From positions 1 through 41,610 of the forward strand of contig NZ_JAODNK010000116.1 in the NCBI RefSeq assembly GCF_025465275.1: a stretch of 41,610 bases of DNA, in the 5' to 3' direction. The stretch is from Nocardia sp. (GTDB taxonomy: Bacteria > Actinomycetota > Actinomycetes > Mycobacteriales > Mycobacteriaceae). The notes under the pieces are model-generated. The model ran no database searches. It was not told the DNA's origin and worked only from the letters and a program-made list of their open reading frames with translations. The translations under genes were made by a program, and so were the position numbers. Positions 1-8,275 of the stretch are shown piece by piece; the first letter of the stretch is position 1; every line of letters starts with the position of its first letter.

Positions 1-127
1 CGCAGCAACACCAGCATGATGTCCATGGAGAGCCGGATGCGGGGAAACTCGCACGTCCGGTTCGGAGGGCGGTCCTGGGAAACGGACCCGAGGCAACTCG
101 GACACCGCGCCCAGGGCCGACCCCTAC
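1..127 (+). mobile_element. 3' end of a group II intron (domains V and VI)
   Basis: Positions 30-63 form a textbook 34-nt domain V. The outer stem GAGCCGGA pairs with TCCGGTTC (one G-U), the AGC triad sits at 31-33, a 2-nt CG bulge lies at 53-54, and an upper stem is capped by a GAAA tetraloop at about 44-47. Downstream hairpins (GGTCC/GGACC at 71-75 and 84-88; CGAG/CTCG around 89-100) and an end in CCCTAC near 127 fit domain VI and the 3' splice site. The intron-encoded reverse transcriptase would lie upstream of the window. The exact 3' boundary is uncertain by a few bases. Confidence 0.8.
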
Positions 128-392
128 CGAGGACCCGTCCCACGCAGGGTTCCAGGTCCCACAGAATCCCATTTGTACTGGCCAACGGGACGCTATCCGT
201 CCCCGCTGTCCGTGGGATCCCATCCGACTCACTCGATTCCACCGCGTCCGGTTGCCAAATCCGTTGCCAATCATGCCGGATTCGGGGGGGGGGGAGAGAG
301 CGCTGCTCTGAACCGGCCGACGAGCCTTCGGGCTCTGGCACAGACCGGTGCCGTGGGGTGCGTAGAAGACCCAGCCCGCAACGGTAGAATCA

Positions 393-599
393 TCATTCCA
401 GGTCGACGAACGTGCCCTCACCGGGACGCCACACTTCCCCCATGTCGGAGAACCCGGAGAGCATCGCGATTTCAGGGCCTTCCAGTTCGTCGGATGCGGG
501 ATGGATCGCGAGGGTGCCTGTCGTGAACCTTAAGAGAAGCCCAGTGCCACTGGGACCGCACGTCCCGGTCTCCAGGTATCCACGATCAAGGGGAAAGCT
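393..599 (-). pseudogene. C-terminal remnant of an unidentified protein
   Basis: The minus strand is open for about 68 codons, ending at the TGA at 393-395 and bounded upstream by an in-frame TGA at 600-602. No start codon or ribosome site is visible. The reading is protein-like and ends with segments such as TGTLAIHPASDELEGPEIAM, SGFSDMGEVWRPGEG and TFVDLE. It looks like the tail of a real gene left beside the group II intron. I do not recognise the family. The rest of 128-606 shows only a GAGCC-TTCG-GGCTC hairpin (322-335) and an 11-G run (284-294), with no other credible gene. Confidence 0.35.
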
Positions 600-606
600 T
601 CAGGTT

Positions 607-1227
607 TCAGTCGATACTGACATTCACGGATTTCAGGGCGGGCCAGAGAGTTCGGGTGAGACGCTCGGGGAGGTCCGCGGGGAGACTTCCGGTGTTCAGG
701 TGTGCGGCCAGGAAGGAGCCGGCGAGCATATCGCAGACCGCTTCCAAATCCAGGTCCGGCAGGAGGGTGCCGTGCGCGATGCCGGCTTCCAGGACGGATC
801 GGATGCGCACTAGTCGCGGTTCGAGCAGGCGCGTGCGGAAGAGTGCGAGAAGGTCCGGGTTGTGCTGTTCCTCGGCGAGGACGGCACCGATCAGGCCGAG
901 CGTGTCCCTGGCGGCCAGAGAGGCGTACAGAGCGCGGAGTTCGGTCAGGAGATCGGCTCGGCTGTCGCCGCTGGCGGGGGGTTCGGGTGTGGTGGTGATG
1001 TCGGCGATCGCGGCGGTGATCAAGTCGGCCTTGCTGGCCCAGCGACGGTAGACGGTCGGGCGCGTGACTCCGGCGTCGGCGGCGATCGCGCCGATCGTGG
1101 TGCGGGCGTAGCCGTCGCGTGCCAGTCGGGCACGCGCGGCGTTCAGGACCGCGGCCTCGACATACGCCTGACGCGGGCGGCCGGGGGATGCCGGTGTGGT
1201 GCCTTCCTGCGGGGCCGGGTTACTCAT
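607..1227 (-). CDS. TetR/AcrR family transcriptional regulator
   Basis: This is a 206-residue protein starting at ATG 1227; a longer frame to 1428 would run into the divergent oxygenase gene. An N-terminal helix-turn-helix (about residues 35-60) contains TTIGAIAADAGVTRPTVYRR, and an all-helical ligand domain follows. It is transcribed away from the carotenoid-oxygenase operon with about 95 bp between the starts. That gap holds an inverted repeat at 1250-1275, so it is probably the local repressor of both transcripts. The inducer is unknown; the oxygenase substrate or product is the natural guess. Normal length for the family. Confidence 0.9.
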   Translation of the reverse strand: MSNPAPQEGTTPASPGRPRQAYVEAAVLNAARARLARDGYARTTIGAIAADAGVTRPTVYRRWASKADLITAAIADITTTPEPPASGDSRADLLTELRALYASLAARDTLGLIGAVLAEEQHNPDLLALFRTRLLEPRLVRIRSVLEAGIAHGTLLPDLDLEAVCDMLAGSFLAAHLNTGSLPADLPERLTRTLWPALKSVNVSID

Positions 1228-1249
1228 ACGGGCAAGTCTACTAAAAATA

Positions 1250-1275
1250 ATTACGTTACTTGACTGCAATGTAAT
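1250..1275. promoter_or_regulatory. Candidate TetR operator, divergent promoter
   Basis: The inverted repeat ATTACGTT (1250-1257) and AATGTAAT (1268-1275) matches 7 of 8 positions across a 10-nt spacer, in an AT-rich island between the TetR gene and the oxygenase operon. A TTGACT at 1259-1264 could serve as a -35 element for the oxygenase, which would place the operator across the promoter. Confidence 0.5.
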
Positions 1276-1321
1276 AAAAGCGAACACTGAAGGAGGTACA
1301 CACGCGGCATTGGAGGCAGGT

Positions 1322-2818
1322 ATGCGCAAGGTCATCAATACGGTCAGGTCCGGGCTGGACCCGAACCCGGAGAACCCGTTCCTGCGGGACGCGTTCCGCC
1401 CCAACACCCGCGAGTGGGACGCCGACACCGATGATTTGGAGGTGATCGGCGAGATCCCGGCCGACCTGCACGGGATCTATGTCCGCAACACTCACAACCA
1501 GGTCCAGCAGCCGTTGGGGATCTACCACCCCTTCGACGGCGACGCGATGCTGCACGCGGTGCACTTCCAGGACGGCAAGGCCGTCTACCGCAACCGCATG
1601 GTGCGCACCACAGGCTTCCTGGCCGAGCAGGGTGCCGGCAGGTCCCTGTGGCCGGGCCTGCTACAGCCGAGTCAGTACACCCGTCGCGGGTGGGGCGCGA
1701 TCGGTGCGATGAAGGACAATGCCGGCACCGACGTGTGGGCGCACGGTGGCAAGCTGGTGGCGGTCATGTCCCAGGGCAGTGAACCCTGGCGGCTGGACCC
1801 GCGCACTCTGGAGACCCTCGGCCCCGACGCGGCCTGGGCCCAGCTGATCCCGGACGGGGTCAGCGCGCACGGCAAGGTCGATCCCCGCACCGGGGAGATG
1901 ATGTTCTTCAACTATCCGGAGCACGCGCCGTTCATGAACTACGGCGTCATCGACCGCGACAACCAGCTGGTCCACTACACGCCCATCGAGCTGCCCGGCC
2001 CGCGCTGGCCGCATGACCTGGGGATCACCGAGAACTACACGGTGCTGCACGACTTCCCGTTCTTCTTCGACCCCGAGGCACTCGAGCACGGCGTCCGCAC
2101 GTTGGAGTTCCACCGGGACATGCCCTCCCGGTTCGGGATCGTGCCCCGGCACGGCGGCAATGGCGAGATCCGCTGGTTCGAGGGCACCCCTTGCTTCGTG
2201 CTGCACATCACCAACTGCTACGAGGACGGCGACGTCGTGGTCATGGACGGCTGCATCTCCTACGACCCGCAGATGCCCCCGGTCGGCGATGAAACCGGCG
2301 GTGACCCGTACGCGAAGATCACCCGGCACCTGGACAAGCACAACACTCGTACCCGTATGCACCGCTGGCGCTTCGACCTGCGCACCGGCCAGACCCATGA
2401 GGAGCTGCTGGACGACGAGGTCAGCGAGTTCCCCGTCACAGTGAACGATTACGTGGGCCGCCCCTACCGCTACAGCTACAACACCCTGTTCGAGAAGGGC
2501 GCCTGGCTCTTCGCCGGCGTTAAGCGCTATGACCTACTCGCCGGTACCAGCGTCCGCTACGAGTACGGGCCGGGCCGCTACGGCAGCGAACCGGCCATCG
2601 CCCTGCGCCCCGGCGCGCGGGCCGAGGACGACGGCTACCTGATCACGCTCGTCACCGACCTGCGCGCGGACCGTTCCGAGTGCCTGATTCTGGACGCCGC
2701 CGACCTCGCCGCCGGTCCGGTGGCCCGCATCGTGCTGCCCGAGCGGATCAGTACGGGCACGCACGCCACGTGGATCGAGGCCGATCGCATCGACGGCGAG
2801 CACCGGACTCTCGAGTGA
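1322..2818 (+). CDS. Carotenoid-cleavage-type oxygenase (RPE65/CCD family)
   Basis: This 498-residue protein starts at ATG 1322 behind GGAGG at 1312-1316; a TTG at 1310 behind AGGAGGT (1291-1297) is the alternative. The family holds one non-haem Fe(II) by four histidines and cleaves C=C bonds of carotenoids, apocarotenoids, stilbenes or phenylpropenes. The four expected histidines are present: H183 (GVSAHGKVDPRTGE), H231 (WPHDLGITENY), H295 (FVLHITNCYEDGD) and H481 (GTHATW). There is no signal peptide, so it should be cytoplasmic. It is the first gene of an operon with two hydrolases and is probably TetR-controlled. Substrate cannot be read from sequence; carotenoid and isoeugenol/stilbene cleavage are both possible. 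Confidence 0.9.
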   Translation: MRKVINTVRSGLDPNPENPFLRDAFRPNTREWDADTDDLEVIGEIPADLHGIYVRNTHNQVQQPLGIYHPFDGDAMLHAVHFQDGKAVYRNRMVRTTGFLAEQGAGRSLWPGLLQPSQYTRRGWGAIGAMKDNAGTDVWAHGGKLVAVMSQGSEPWRLDPRTLETLGPDAAWAQLIPDGVSAHGKVDPRTGEMMFFNYPEHAPFMNYGVIDRDNQLVHYTPIELPGPRWPHDLGITENYTVLHDFPFFFDPEALEHGVRTLEFHRDMPSRFGIVPRHGGNGEIRWFEGTPCFVLHITNCYEDGDVVVMDGCISYDPQMPPVGDETGGDPYAKITRHLDKHNTRTRMHRWRFDLRTGQTHEELLDDEVSEFPVTVNDYVGRPYRYSYNTLFEKGAWLFAGVKRYDLLAGTSVRYEYGPGRYGSEPAIALRPGARAEDDGYLITLVTDLRADRSECLILDAADLAAGPVARIVLPERISTGTHATWIEADRIDGEHRTLE

Positions 2819-3561
2819 GCGCGACCCTGGTGCTGCTGCCCGGACTGAACAACACCGGCGCGGTCTGGGCCGAGGTGGCAACCCGTCTCGAAACGAACGG
2901 CACGGTCTGTCACACGCCCACGTTGGCCGCCCTCCCCGATGTGGATGCCCTCGCCAGGCAGATGCTCGAGGGCACCTCCGGGAGCTTGCACCTGGTCGGG
3001 TTCTCCTTCGGCGGCTACGTCGCCCTGGCCGCGGCAGCCATGGCACCCGAGCGCACAACCGCACTCAGTCTGATCGGAACCACGCCCTACGCCGACACGG
3101 CGGAAGAACGCGAGCGGCGTCTGGTCGCCGCGCGCCGTGTCAACGCCGAGCCCGACCGCTACGAGGACCTGATCGCCGCCGGCGAAGCTACCGCATTCCA
3201 CCCCGACTCGCTTGACGACGTCAGTCTGCTCGCGCGACGCCGGGCCATGGTCCGCGCCTACGGACCCGACCGGTTCCTCGCCCACCAGCAGGCGGCCGCC
3301 GACCGTCCCGACCGCAGCCACGTTCTGGCCGGTCTGACTGCCCGCCGGATTCCGGTCCGCTTCGCGTCCGGGGCCGACGACCACGTCGTCCCCCTGCACC
3401 GGCAGTGCGAAGCGGCGCACCGTTTCGGCGCCCACGTGCATCTGGTGCCGAACGCCGGACACCTGGTCCCATTGGAACAACCCGACGCCCTCGCCGACTG
3501 GCTGGACAAGAGCGCCCGAATATCGCCGCACGCTGAACCTGACGGAGACAACTCACAATGA
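2815..3561 (+). CDS. Alpha/beta hydrolase
   Basis: This 248-residue protein starts with GTG 2815, overlapping the oxygenase stop by 4 nt (GTGA), so translation is probably coupled. Alpha/beta-hydrolase hallmarks are visible: the oxyanion strand LVLLPGLNNTG near the N terminus, nucleophile elbow GFSFGG with S64, acid D188 or D189 in GADDHVVP, and H216 in NAGHLVP. It ends in an ATGA overlap with a second hydrolase. Context suggests ester or C-C bond hydrolysis of an oxygenase product, but substrate is unknown. The soluble triad and lack of a signal peptide point to the cytoplasm. Confidence 0.87.
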   Translation: MSATLVLLPGLNNTGAVWAEVATRLETNGTVCHTPTLAALPDVDALARQMLEGTSGSLHLVGFSFGGYVALAAAAMAPERTTALSLIGTTPYADTAEERERRLVAARRVNAEPDRYEDLIAAGEATAFHPDSLDDVSLLARRRAMVRAYGPDRFLAHQQAAADRPDRSHVLAGLTARRIPVRFASGADDHVVPLHRQCEAAHRFGAHVHLVPNAGHLVPLEQPDALADWLDKSARISPHAEPDGDNSQ

Positions 3562-4382
3562 CCACTCGCACACCGAGCCATGGCCGCACGCGCCTTCCCG
3601 ACCACAACGTGCACGGGCCTGCCGTCGATACCACGCTCTTCCTGCTGCACGGCGCGTACGGAAGCAAGGAGTACTGGCTGCCGCTGATCGACGACGTCAC
3701 TCGCGCCGGATACCGCGTCGTGGCCTGGGACGCCCCTGGTTACGGCATCAGCCCACTGCCGAGCGACCCCAGCATCGAAACCTACGCCCAGGCTGCCCTT
3801 GACCTCATAGACGCGGTCGGCACCGGACGCAACGTGGTACTCGGTCACAGCATGGGCGGCTTGGTCGCCCAGCGCATCCAACGCCTGGCCCCGCACCGCA
3901 CCGACGGGCTGATCCTGTCGGCGACTGTCCACACCTACAACCACTCCGGTCCCGAGTGGCAGGAAGAATTCCAGCGCACACGCGTCGCCCCACTCACCCA
4001 GGGCCGCCCCATCTCCGACTACGCCCCCGAGCTCCTGCGCTCCATGATGGGCCCGGGAGCCCACGGACCAGCGGTGGATCTCGTCCTGCAAACTGTGCGC
4101 CGGATGAACAGCGAGCACTTCCTCGCCGCCATGCGCGCTGTCGCCCAGTACGACGACCCTGACGTGCTGCCCGGCATCGTGGTACCGACCCTGCTTCTGG
4201 CCGGCAGCCTGGACACTACGTGCCCGCCCCACGTCATGAGCCGTATGGCCGCCGCCATCCCCGACGCCCGCTACGTCGAGCTCCCCGACTGCGGCCACTT
4301 CGGCTGGGCCGAAGCGCCGGCCTCATACGCGCGACACGTCATCGATCACCTGGACCGCATCGTCGACCCGACCCGGCCCTGA
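3558..4382 (+). CDS. Alpha/beta hydrolase
   Basis: A 274-residue alpha/beta hydrolase starts at ATG 3558 in a 4-nt overlap with the preceding gene. It shows LLHGAYGSKEYW (oxyanion-hole HG), the elbow LGHSMGG with S98, D219 in AGSLDTTCPP and H247 in CGHFGW, so the triad is complete. It differs clearly from the hydrolase before it, so the pair is not a recent duplication. It is the last gene of the oxygenase operon and is followed at once by mobile-element scraps. It may act as an esterase, lactonase or C-C hydrolase; the sequence does not decide. Confidence 0.87.
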   Translation: MTTRTPSHGRTRLPDHNVHGPAVDTTLFLLHGAYGSKEYWLPLIDDVTRAGYRVVAWDAPGYGISPLPSDPSIETYAQAALDLIDAVGTGRNVVLGHSMGGLVAQRIQRLAPHRTDGLILSATVHTYNHSGPEWQEEFQRTRVAPLTQGRPISDYAPELLRSMMGPGAHGPAVDLVLQTVRRMNSEHFLAAMRAVAQYDDPDVLPGIVVPTLLLAGSLDTTCPPHVMSRMAAAIPDARYVELPDCGHFGWAEAPASYARHVIDHLDRIVDPTRP

Positions 4383-4426
4383 CAGGCGATGTGCTCCATC
4401 GTTGCCGGTTCAACAGCTCCGAACCA

Positions 4427-4557
4427 AAGGACGGGCGGATCCCGACCCCGAAACCCTTTGGGCTGGAACCGAAAACAGTCCGCAACGTCCATCTCGCAAT
4501 TCATCGGGCGCTCGCCGACGGGGTCGCCTGGAAACACCTCGTCGACAACGCGAAACC
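4427..4557 (+). pseudogene. Tyrosine recombinase fragment (core-binding segment)
   Basis: A 131-bp scrap encodes DGRIPTPKPFGLEPKTVRN followed by VHLAIHRALADGVAWKHLVD, the SAM-like DNA-binding segment of an actinobacterial integrase. It is a direct repeat of 10254-10396 (roughly 85-90% identical by eye) lacking a 12-nt piece between two GA[CT]AAC words. No catalytic domain follows. An IS3 scrap is joined directly behind it. Confidence 0.75.
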
Positions 4558-4832
4558 CAACGTCGACGCCGGCAAACGCGAAGGATTGACCAGCGCCGAA
4601 CGCCAAGAGCTGGTGGAGTTGCGCCGCAAGGCCCGCCGCCTCGAACTCGAGAACGAGGTACTGCGCAAGGCCGCAGCCTTTTCGCCCGGGACAACATTCT
4701 CCCAAAATAGTGTTCCCGGTGGTCACCGAATTCGCCGAAGGCGCTGTCCCGGTCACGATCTCGTGCCGGGTGCTGGGCGTGTCGACCTCCGGCTACTACG
4801 AATGGCGCGGCCGACAGCCATCGGCGCGGGCG
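4558..4832 (+). mobile_element. IS3-family transposase remnant (orfA end, orfB start)
   Basis: The first part encodes the OrfA tail, LTSAERQELVELRRKARRLE then LENEVLRKAAAF, a leucine-zipper-like segment typical of IS3 OrfA. A one-base slip near 4678-4684 moves the expected ending (FARDNILPK) into another frame. OrfB then starts at about 4710 (FPVVTEFAEG, STSGYYEWRGR) and stops matching after some 40 codons. The DDE domain and both terminal repeats are missing, so the element is dead. 4833-4908 shows nothing. Confidence 0.75.
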
Positions 4833-4908
4833 GTCGCCTTGCCAGAATCCCAGTGCCGGATGCGCGCGACGGGCATCGGGAGAATCCCTTTCCGTGGTTG
4901 GGTTTTCG

Positions 4909-5658
4909 CTAGCGGAGGCCGCCGCCGATGACCAGGGTTTCCCCGGTCACCCAGGATGCGGCATCCGAGGCGAGGAAAGCGACTGCGGGTGCGATATCCC
5001 CGGGCATCCCGATGCGGCGCAGCGGGGTGATCTTGGTGATTTCCTGGCGGAACGAGTCGTCGGAGAAGGCGCTGCGCCGCATCCCCTCGGTTTCGGTGAG
5101 CCCGGGGTTGACCGAGTTCACCCGGATTCCGCGGGGACCGAGCTCGTTGGCCAGAGTGCGGGTGATCGCGTCTACCGCGCCCTTGGAGGCCGTGTAGATC
5201 GTAGATCCGGCCGGGTGGAACGAGGATACACTCGAGCCGATATTGATGATTGTCGAACCTTCCGTCAGAAATGACGCGAGCGCCTCCCGGATTACCAAGG
5301 TCAGTCCGAAAACATTGAGGGAGAACTGGCGGGTGAATTCCTTCCACGTCACCTCCTCGATATCGCCCATCTGGTATACGCCGGCATTGTTGACCAAAAT
5401 ATCGAGGTGGTCGGTGTGGTTACGAAGATCGGCGAACATACGCTCGACGTCGGTCTCTTCGGATATGTCACCGCAGATGACGAAGGCCGAACCGCCAGCG
5501 TCTTCGATGCGGGCGACAACAGCTTCGGCGGCCTGCGGGCTCGCGGAGTAATTGACTCCGACACGGGCACCTGCAGCGGCGAGCTCGATCGCTATTGCCG
5601 CACCGATTCCTTTCGACGCACCGGTGACCAGGGCAACTTTTCCGTTCAACGAGGTCAT
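4909..5658 (-). CDS. Short-chain dehydrogenase/reductase (SDR)
   Basis: This 249-residue classical SDR has the cofactor motif TGASKGIG (residues 12-19), NNAG (90-93), N115, catalytic S142/S143 in GSSVSS, and Y155 and K159 in YTASK. It ends with the usual tail (GETLVIGGGLR). It would interconvert an alcohol and a ketone or aldehyde with NAD(P)H; R32 after the glycine motif does not settle cofactor preference. It is transcribed divergently from the aldehyde dehydrogenase across a 182-bp gap containing a perfect dyad, so one repressor probably controls both. The substrate is probably shared with the neighbouring dehydrogenases, which is inference. Confidence 0.92.
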   Translation of the reverse strand: MTSLNGKVALVTGASKGIGAAIAIELAAAGARVGVNYSASPQAAEAVVARIEDAGGSAFVICGDISEETDVERMFADLRNHTDHLDILVNNAGVYQMGDIEEVTWKEFTRQFSLNVFGLTLVIREALASFLTEGSTIINIGSSVSSFHPAGSTIYTASKGAVDAITRTLANELGPRGIRVNSVNPGLTETEGMRRSAFSDDSFRQEITKITPLRRIGMPGDIAPAVAFLASDAASWVTGETLVIGGGLR

Positions 5659-5772
5659 GACCGTCCCCTTGTCTATCGATGAAATGTGGAGTGACGTGCC
5701 GCGGTTCGGTCACCGCGAGCCGACCTGCCGGGCCGTGATCCGTGCCACCGAGGCGAACTCTAGGCAATCGCA

Positions 5773-5802
5773 CTATCTGAACTGTACACTCAGTTCAGAT
5801 AG
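5773..5802. promoter_or_regulatory. TetR-type operator, perfect 12-bp dyad
   Basis: CTATCTGAACTG (5773-5784) and CAGTTCAGATAG (5791-5802) are exact reverse complements around a 6-nt spacer, in the SDR/ALDH divergent promoter. The core GAACT-N8-AGTTC recurs with identical spacing at 9164-9181 just before the TetR gene at 9272. The TetR at 9272 is therefore the likely ligand-responsive repressor here. Confidence 0.65.
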
Positions 5803-5840
5803 CTCACAGAAGTTACCATTTTGCAGACGTGGAGGCATGA

Positions 5841-7316
5841 ATGAGTGCAACCGGGTTGGGCTTGAACCCGTTCTATGGGGCGTTCATCGATGGTGAGTTC
5901 GACACCGATGCTGAGCACCGCCACGGCGCAGTGGATCCAGCTACTGGCGAGCACCTCGCCGACGTTGCCAGGTGCGATGCCACCGATGTCGATCGGGCGG
6001 TGTCGGCGGCTGCGGCAGCGTTCGGCGCATGGAGCCGGACGCTTCCCGAGGAGCGATCCAGGGCGCTGCATCGAATTGCTGATCTCATCGAAGCGGACGC
6101 GGAACGTTTGGCCCAGATAGACAGCCGCGACGTGGGTCGCCACATTCGGGAGATGCGCGAGGACTACCGGATGGCGGTGGAGCACTTCCGATACTTCGCG
6201 TCGGTGACGTTGGCCCACGAGGACTTCGGGCGTCCGATCCCGGGTGGGTACAGCATTGCCAAGCGAGTGCCGCTGGGTGTGTGCGGCCAGATCATTCCAT
6301 GGAACGATCCGGTCGTCATGCTGGCATTCAAGCTGGCTCCGGCGCTGGCGGCCGGAAACACGGTTGTGCTGAAGCCGGATGAGAATGCCTCGCTGGCCAC
6401 GCTGGAGATCTGCAAGCATCTGTCGGCTGCCCTGCCCAAGGGCGTGGTGAATGTCGTGCCCGGCTCCGGGGAGGAGGTGGGGACGGCGATCACCGGGGAC
6501 CCGCGCGTCCAGAAACTCGCATTTACCGGCAGCACCGAGGTCGGTCGCATCATCGCGGCCGCCGCGGCGCAGAGGCTCATTCCGGCGACGCTGGAATTGG
6601 GTGGCAAGAGTCCGAATATTGTCTTTCCCGACGTCGATGACATCGACGCGGTGGTCGAGGATGCCACGGCAGCGGTCATCGTGTGTAACGGTCAATCCTG
6701 CCTGGCGGGCACCAGGTTGTTCGTGCACGAGGACATCTACGAAGAATTCGTACCCAAGCTGGTCGAGCACTTCGGCGAGCTCGTGGTCGGCGCTCCGCTC
6801 GATGAGAACACCGATGTCAGCTGCATGATCTCAGCGCGGCAGGGAGAACGGGTGCTCGCCTACATCGAGGCCGGCCGAGCCGAGGGTGCCCGGATCCTCC
6901 ACGGCGGACGACGCGTAGAAGTCCCCGGGTGCCCCGCCGGGTATTTCATCGAGCCCACGATATTCGAGGCCACCAACGATATGACGATCGCGCAGGAAGA
7001 GATCTTCGGACCCGTACTCACCGTCATAAAATGGAACGATTACGAGACGATGATCGCGGAGGCGAACGCCACCGAATACGGGCTCGCATCCGGCATCTAC
7101 ACCTCGAACCTTCGCAATGCGATGGAAACCGCGGACCGGCTCGACGCCGGGTCGGTATGGGTCAACCGTTATGCGAATCTCCACGGCGGAACGCCCTTCG
7201 GCGGCTTCAAGGACAGCGGTCTGGGCCGGGAATACTGCCGCGAGACCCTGAACGTCTACTCGCAGCTCAAGTCCATCACTTTCCAAGGCACGACGCTTCG
7301 TGCTCACGTGAAATGA
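5841..7316 (+). CDS. Aldehyde dehydrogenase (NAD(P)+-dependent)
   Basis: This 491-residue protein starts at ATG 5841, five bases after GGAGG at 5831-5835. It has the complete ALDH set: N155 in PWND, K178 in VLKPDE, FTGSTEVG (residues 228-235), E252 in LELGGKSP and nucleophile C287 in CNGQSCLAGTR, then EEIFGPV and FGGFKDSGLGRE. It oxidises an aldehyde to a carboxylate in the cytoplasm. It leads the plus-strand cassette ALDH-AKR-MBL-TetR. The catalytic loop is unusual in reading NGQSC rather than the common GGQ-x-C form. Aromatic, apocarotenoid or terpenoid aldehydes are all possible. Confidence 0.93.
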   Translation: MSATGLGLNPFYGAFIDGEFDTDAEHRHGAVDPATGEHLADVARCDATDVDRAVSAAAAAFGAWSRTLPEERSRALHRIADLIEADAERLAQIDSRDVGRHIREMREDYRMAVEHFRYFASVTLAHEDFGRPIPGGYSIAKRVPLGVCGQIIPWNDPVVMLAFKLAPALAAGNTVVLKPDENASLATLEICKHLSAALPKGVVNVVPGSGEEVGTAITGDPRVQKLAFTGSTEVGRIIAAAAAQRLIPATLELGGKSPNIVFPDVDDIDAVVEDATAAVIVCNGQSCLAGTRLFVHEDIYEEFVPKLVEHFGELVVGAPLDENTDVSCMISARQGERVLAYIEAGRAEGARILHGGRRVEVPGCPAGYFIEPTIFEATNDMTIAQEEIFGPVLTVIKWNDYETMIAEANATEYGLASGIYTSNLRNAMETADRLDAGSVWVNRYANLHGGTPFGGFKDSGLGREYCRETLNVYSQLKSITFQGTTLRAHVK

Positions 7317-7349
7317 ACTCTCCTACAAACTGCTTCGAAAGGATTCGTG

Positions 7350-8207
7350 ATGACGAAGACAATTACGGTGGCCGGCGATCTTCGGGTGAATCGCATCGGC
7401 TACGGAACCATGCGGTTGGCGGACGCAGCGGTCTGGCATGGACCCGCGGACCGTGACGCGGCGATCACGGTGCTGCGCGGGGCGATCGAGCTCGGAGTGA
7501 ACTTTGTCGATACCTCCGACGCATACGCCCTCGGTGAGAGCGAGCAGCTGATCGCCGAGGCACTGCACCCGTATGGCGAGGATCTGGTGATCGCCACCAA
7601 AGTCGGTGTGACACGGCCGTCTCCGGCGGAGTGGGAACCCCTGGGACACCCCGCCTACCTGCGCCAGCAGGCCGAGCTGAGCCTGCGTCGACTGAAGCTC
7701 GACCACATCGACCTGCTGCAGCTACATCGCATCGATCCGAAAGTGCCACTGGCAGATCAGATCGGTGCGCTGCGCCAACTTCTCGATGAAGGCAAGGTCC
7801 GGCACATCGGCCTTTCCGAAGCCACGGTCGAGCAGATACGGGAGGCGGTCGAAATCGCACCCATCGCCAGCGTGCAGAACCAGTACAGTCTCGCCACCCG
7901 CCACGAGGAGCCGGTGCTCGATTACACTGCCGCACAGGGGATCACGTTCATTCCATACTTCCCTGTCGCGATGGTCGACACGGCTGCCGGTAGCCCTGTC
8001 GCCACGGTCGCCGCCGAAATCGGTGCCACCGCAACCCAAACGGCCCTGGCATGGCTGCTGCACCGCTCCCCCACTGTGCTGCCCATCCCCGGCACGACCT
8101 CGCTCTCGCATCTGCGAGAGAACGTCGCGGCGGCAGATCTGCAGCTGTCCGACGAACAATTCGAACGCCTGTCGGCCTCGGTAGCGGCGCCCGTCGCCGC
8201 ACCGTAG
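7350..8207 (+). CDS. Aldo/keto reductase
   Basis: This 285-residue protein starts at ATG 7350, following AAAGGA with 7-nt spacing; a GTG one codon earlier is less likely. The AKR tetrad is D54 (FVDTSDAY), Y59, K84 (IATKVGV) and H126 (LLQLHRID), with a C-terminal NADPH-binding segment PGTTSLSHLRENV. It reduces aldehydes or ketones, or runs in reverse. It follows the aldehyde dehydrogenase by 33 bp and is probably cotranscribed. With an SDR, an ALDH and an AKR side by side, the cassette handles alcohol/aldehyde redox of one compound class. Confidence 0.92.
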   Translation: MTKTITVAGDLRVNRIGYGTMRLADAAVWHGPADRDAAITVLRGAIELGVNFVDTSDAYALGESEQLIAEALHPYGEDLVIATKVGVTRPSPAEWEPLGHPAYLRQQAELSLRRLKLDHIDLLQLHRIDPKVPLADQIGALRQLLDEGKVRHIGLSEATVEQIREAVEIAPIASVQNQYSLATRHEEPVLDYTAAQGITFIPYFPVAMVDTAAGSPVATVAAEIGATATQTALAWLLHRSPTVLPIPGTTSLSHLRENVAAADLQLSDEQFERLSASVAAPVAAP

Positions 8208-8275
8208 AACCCCGCAGTGGGACTGACGGGCACGCGGACCGGATCTCTTGATACCGAGGCAGGAGAACGAGCATC

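Noticed and set aside
284..294. 11-base G run
   Set aside because: It could be a slippage site, but no gene reads through it; sequencing error or noise is as likely.
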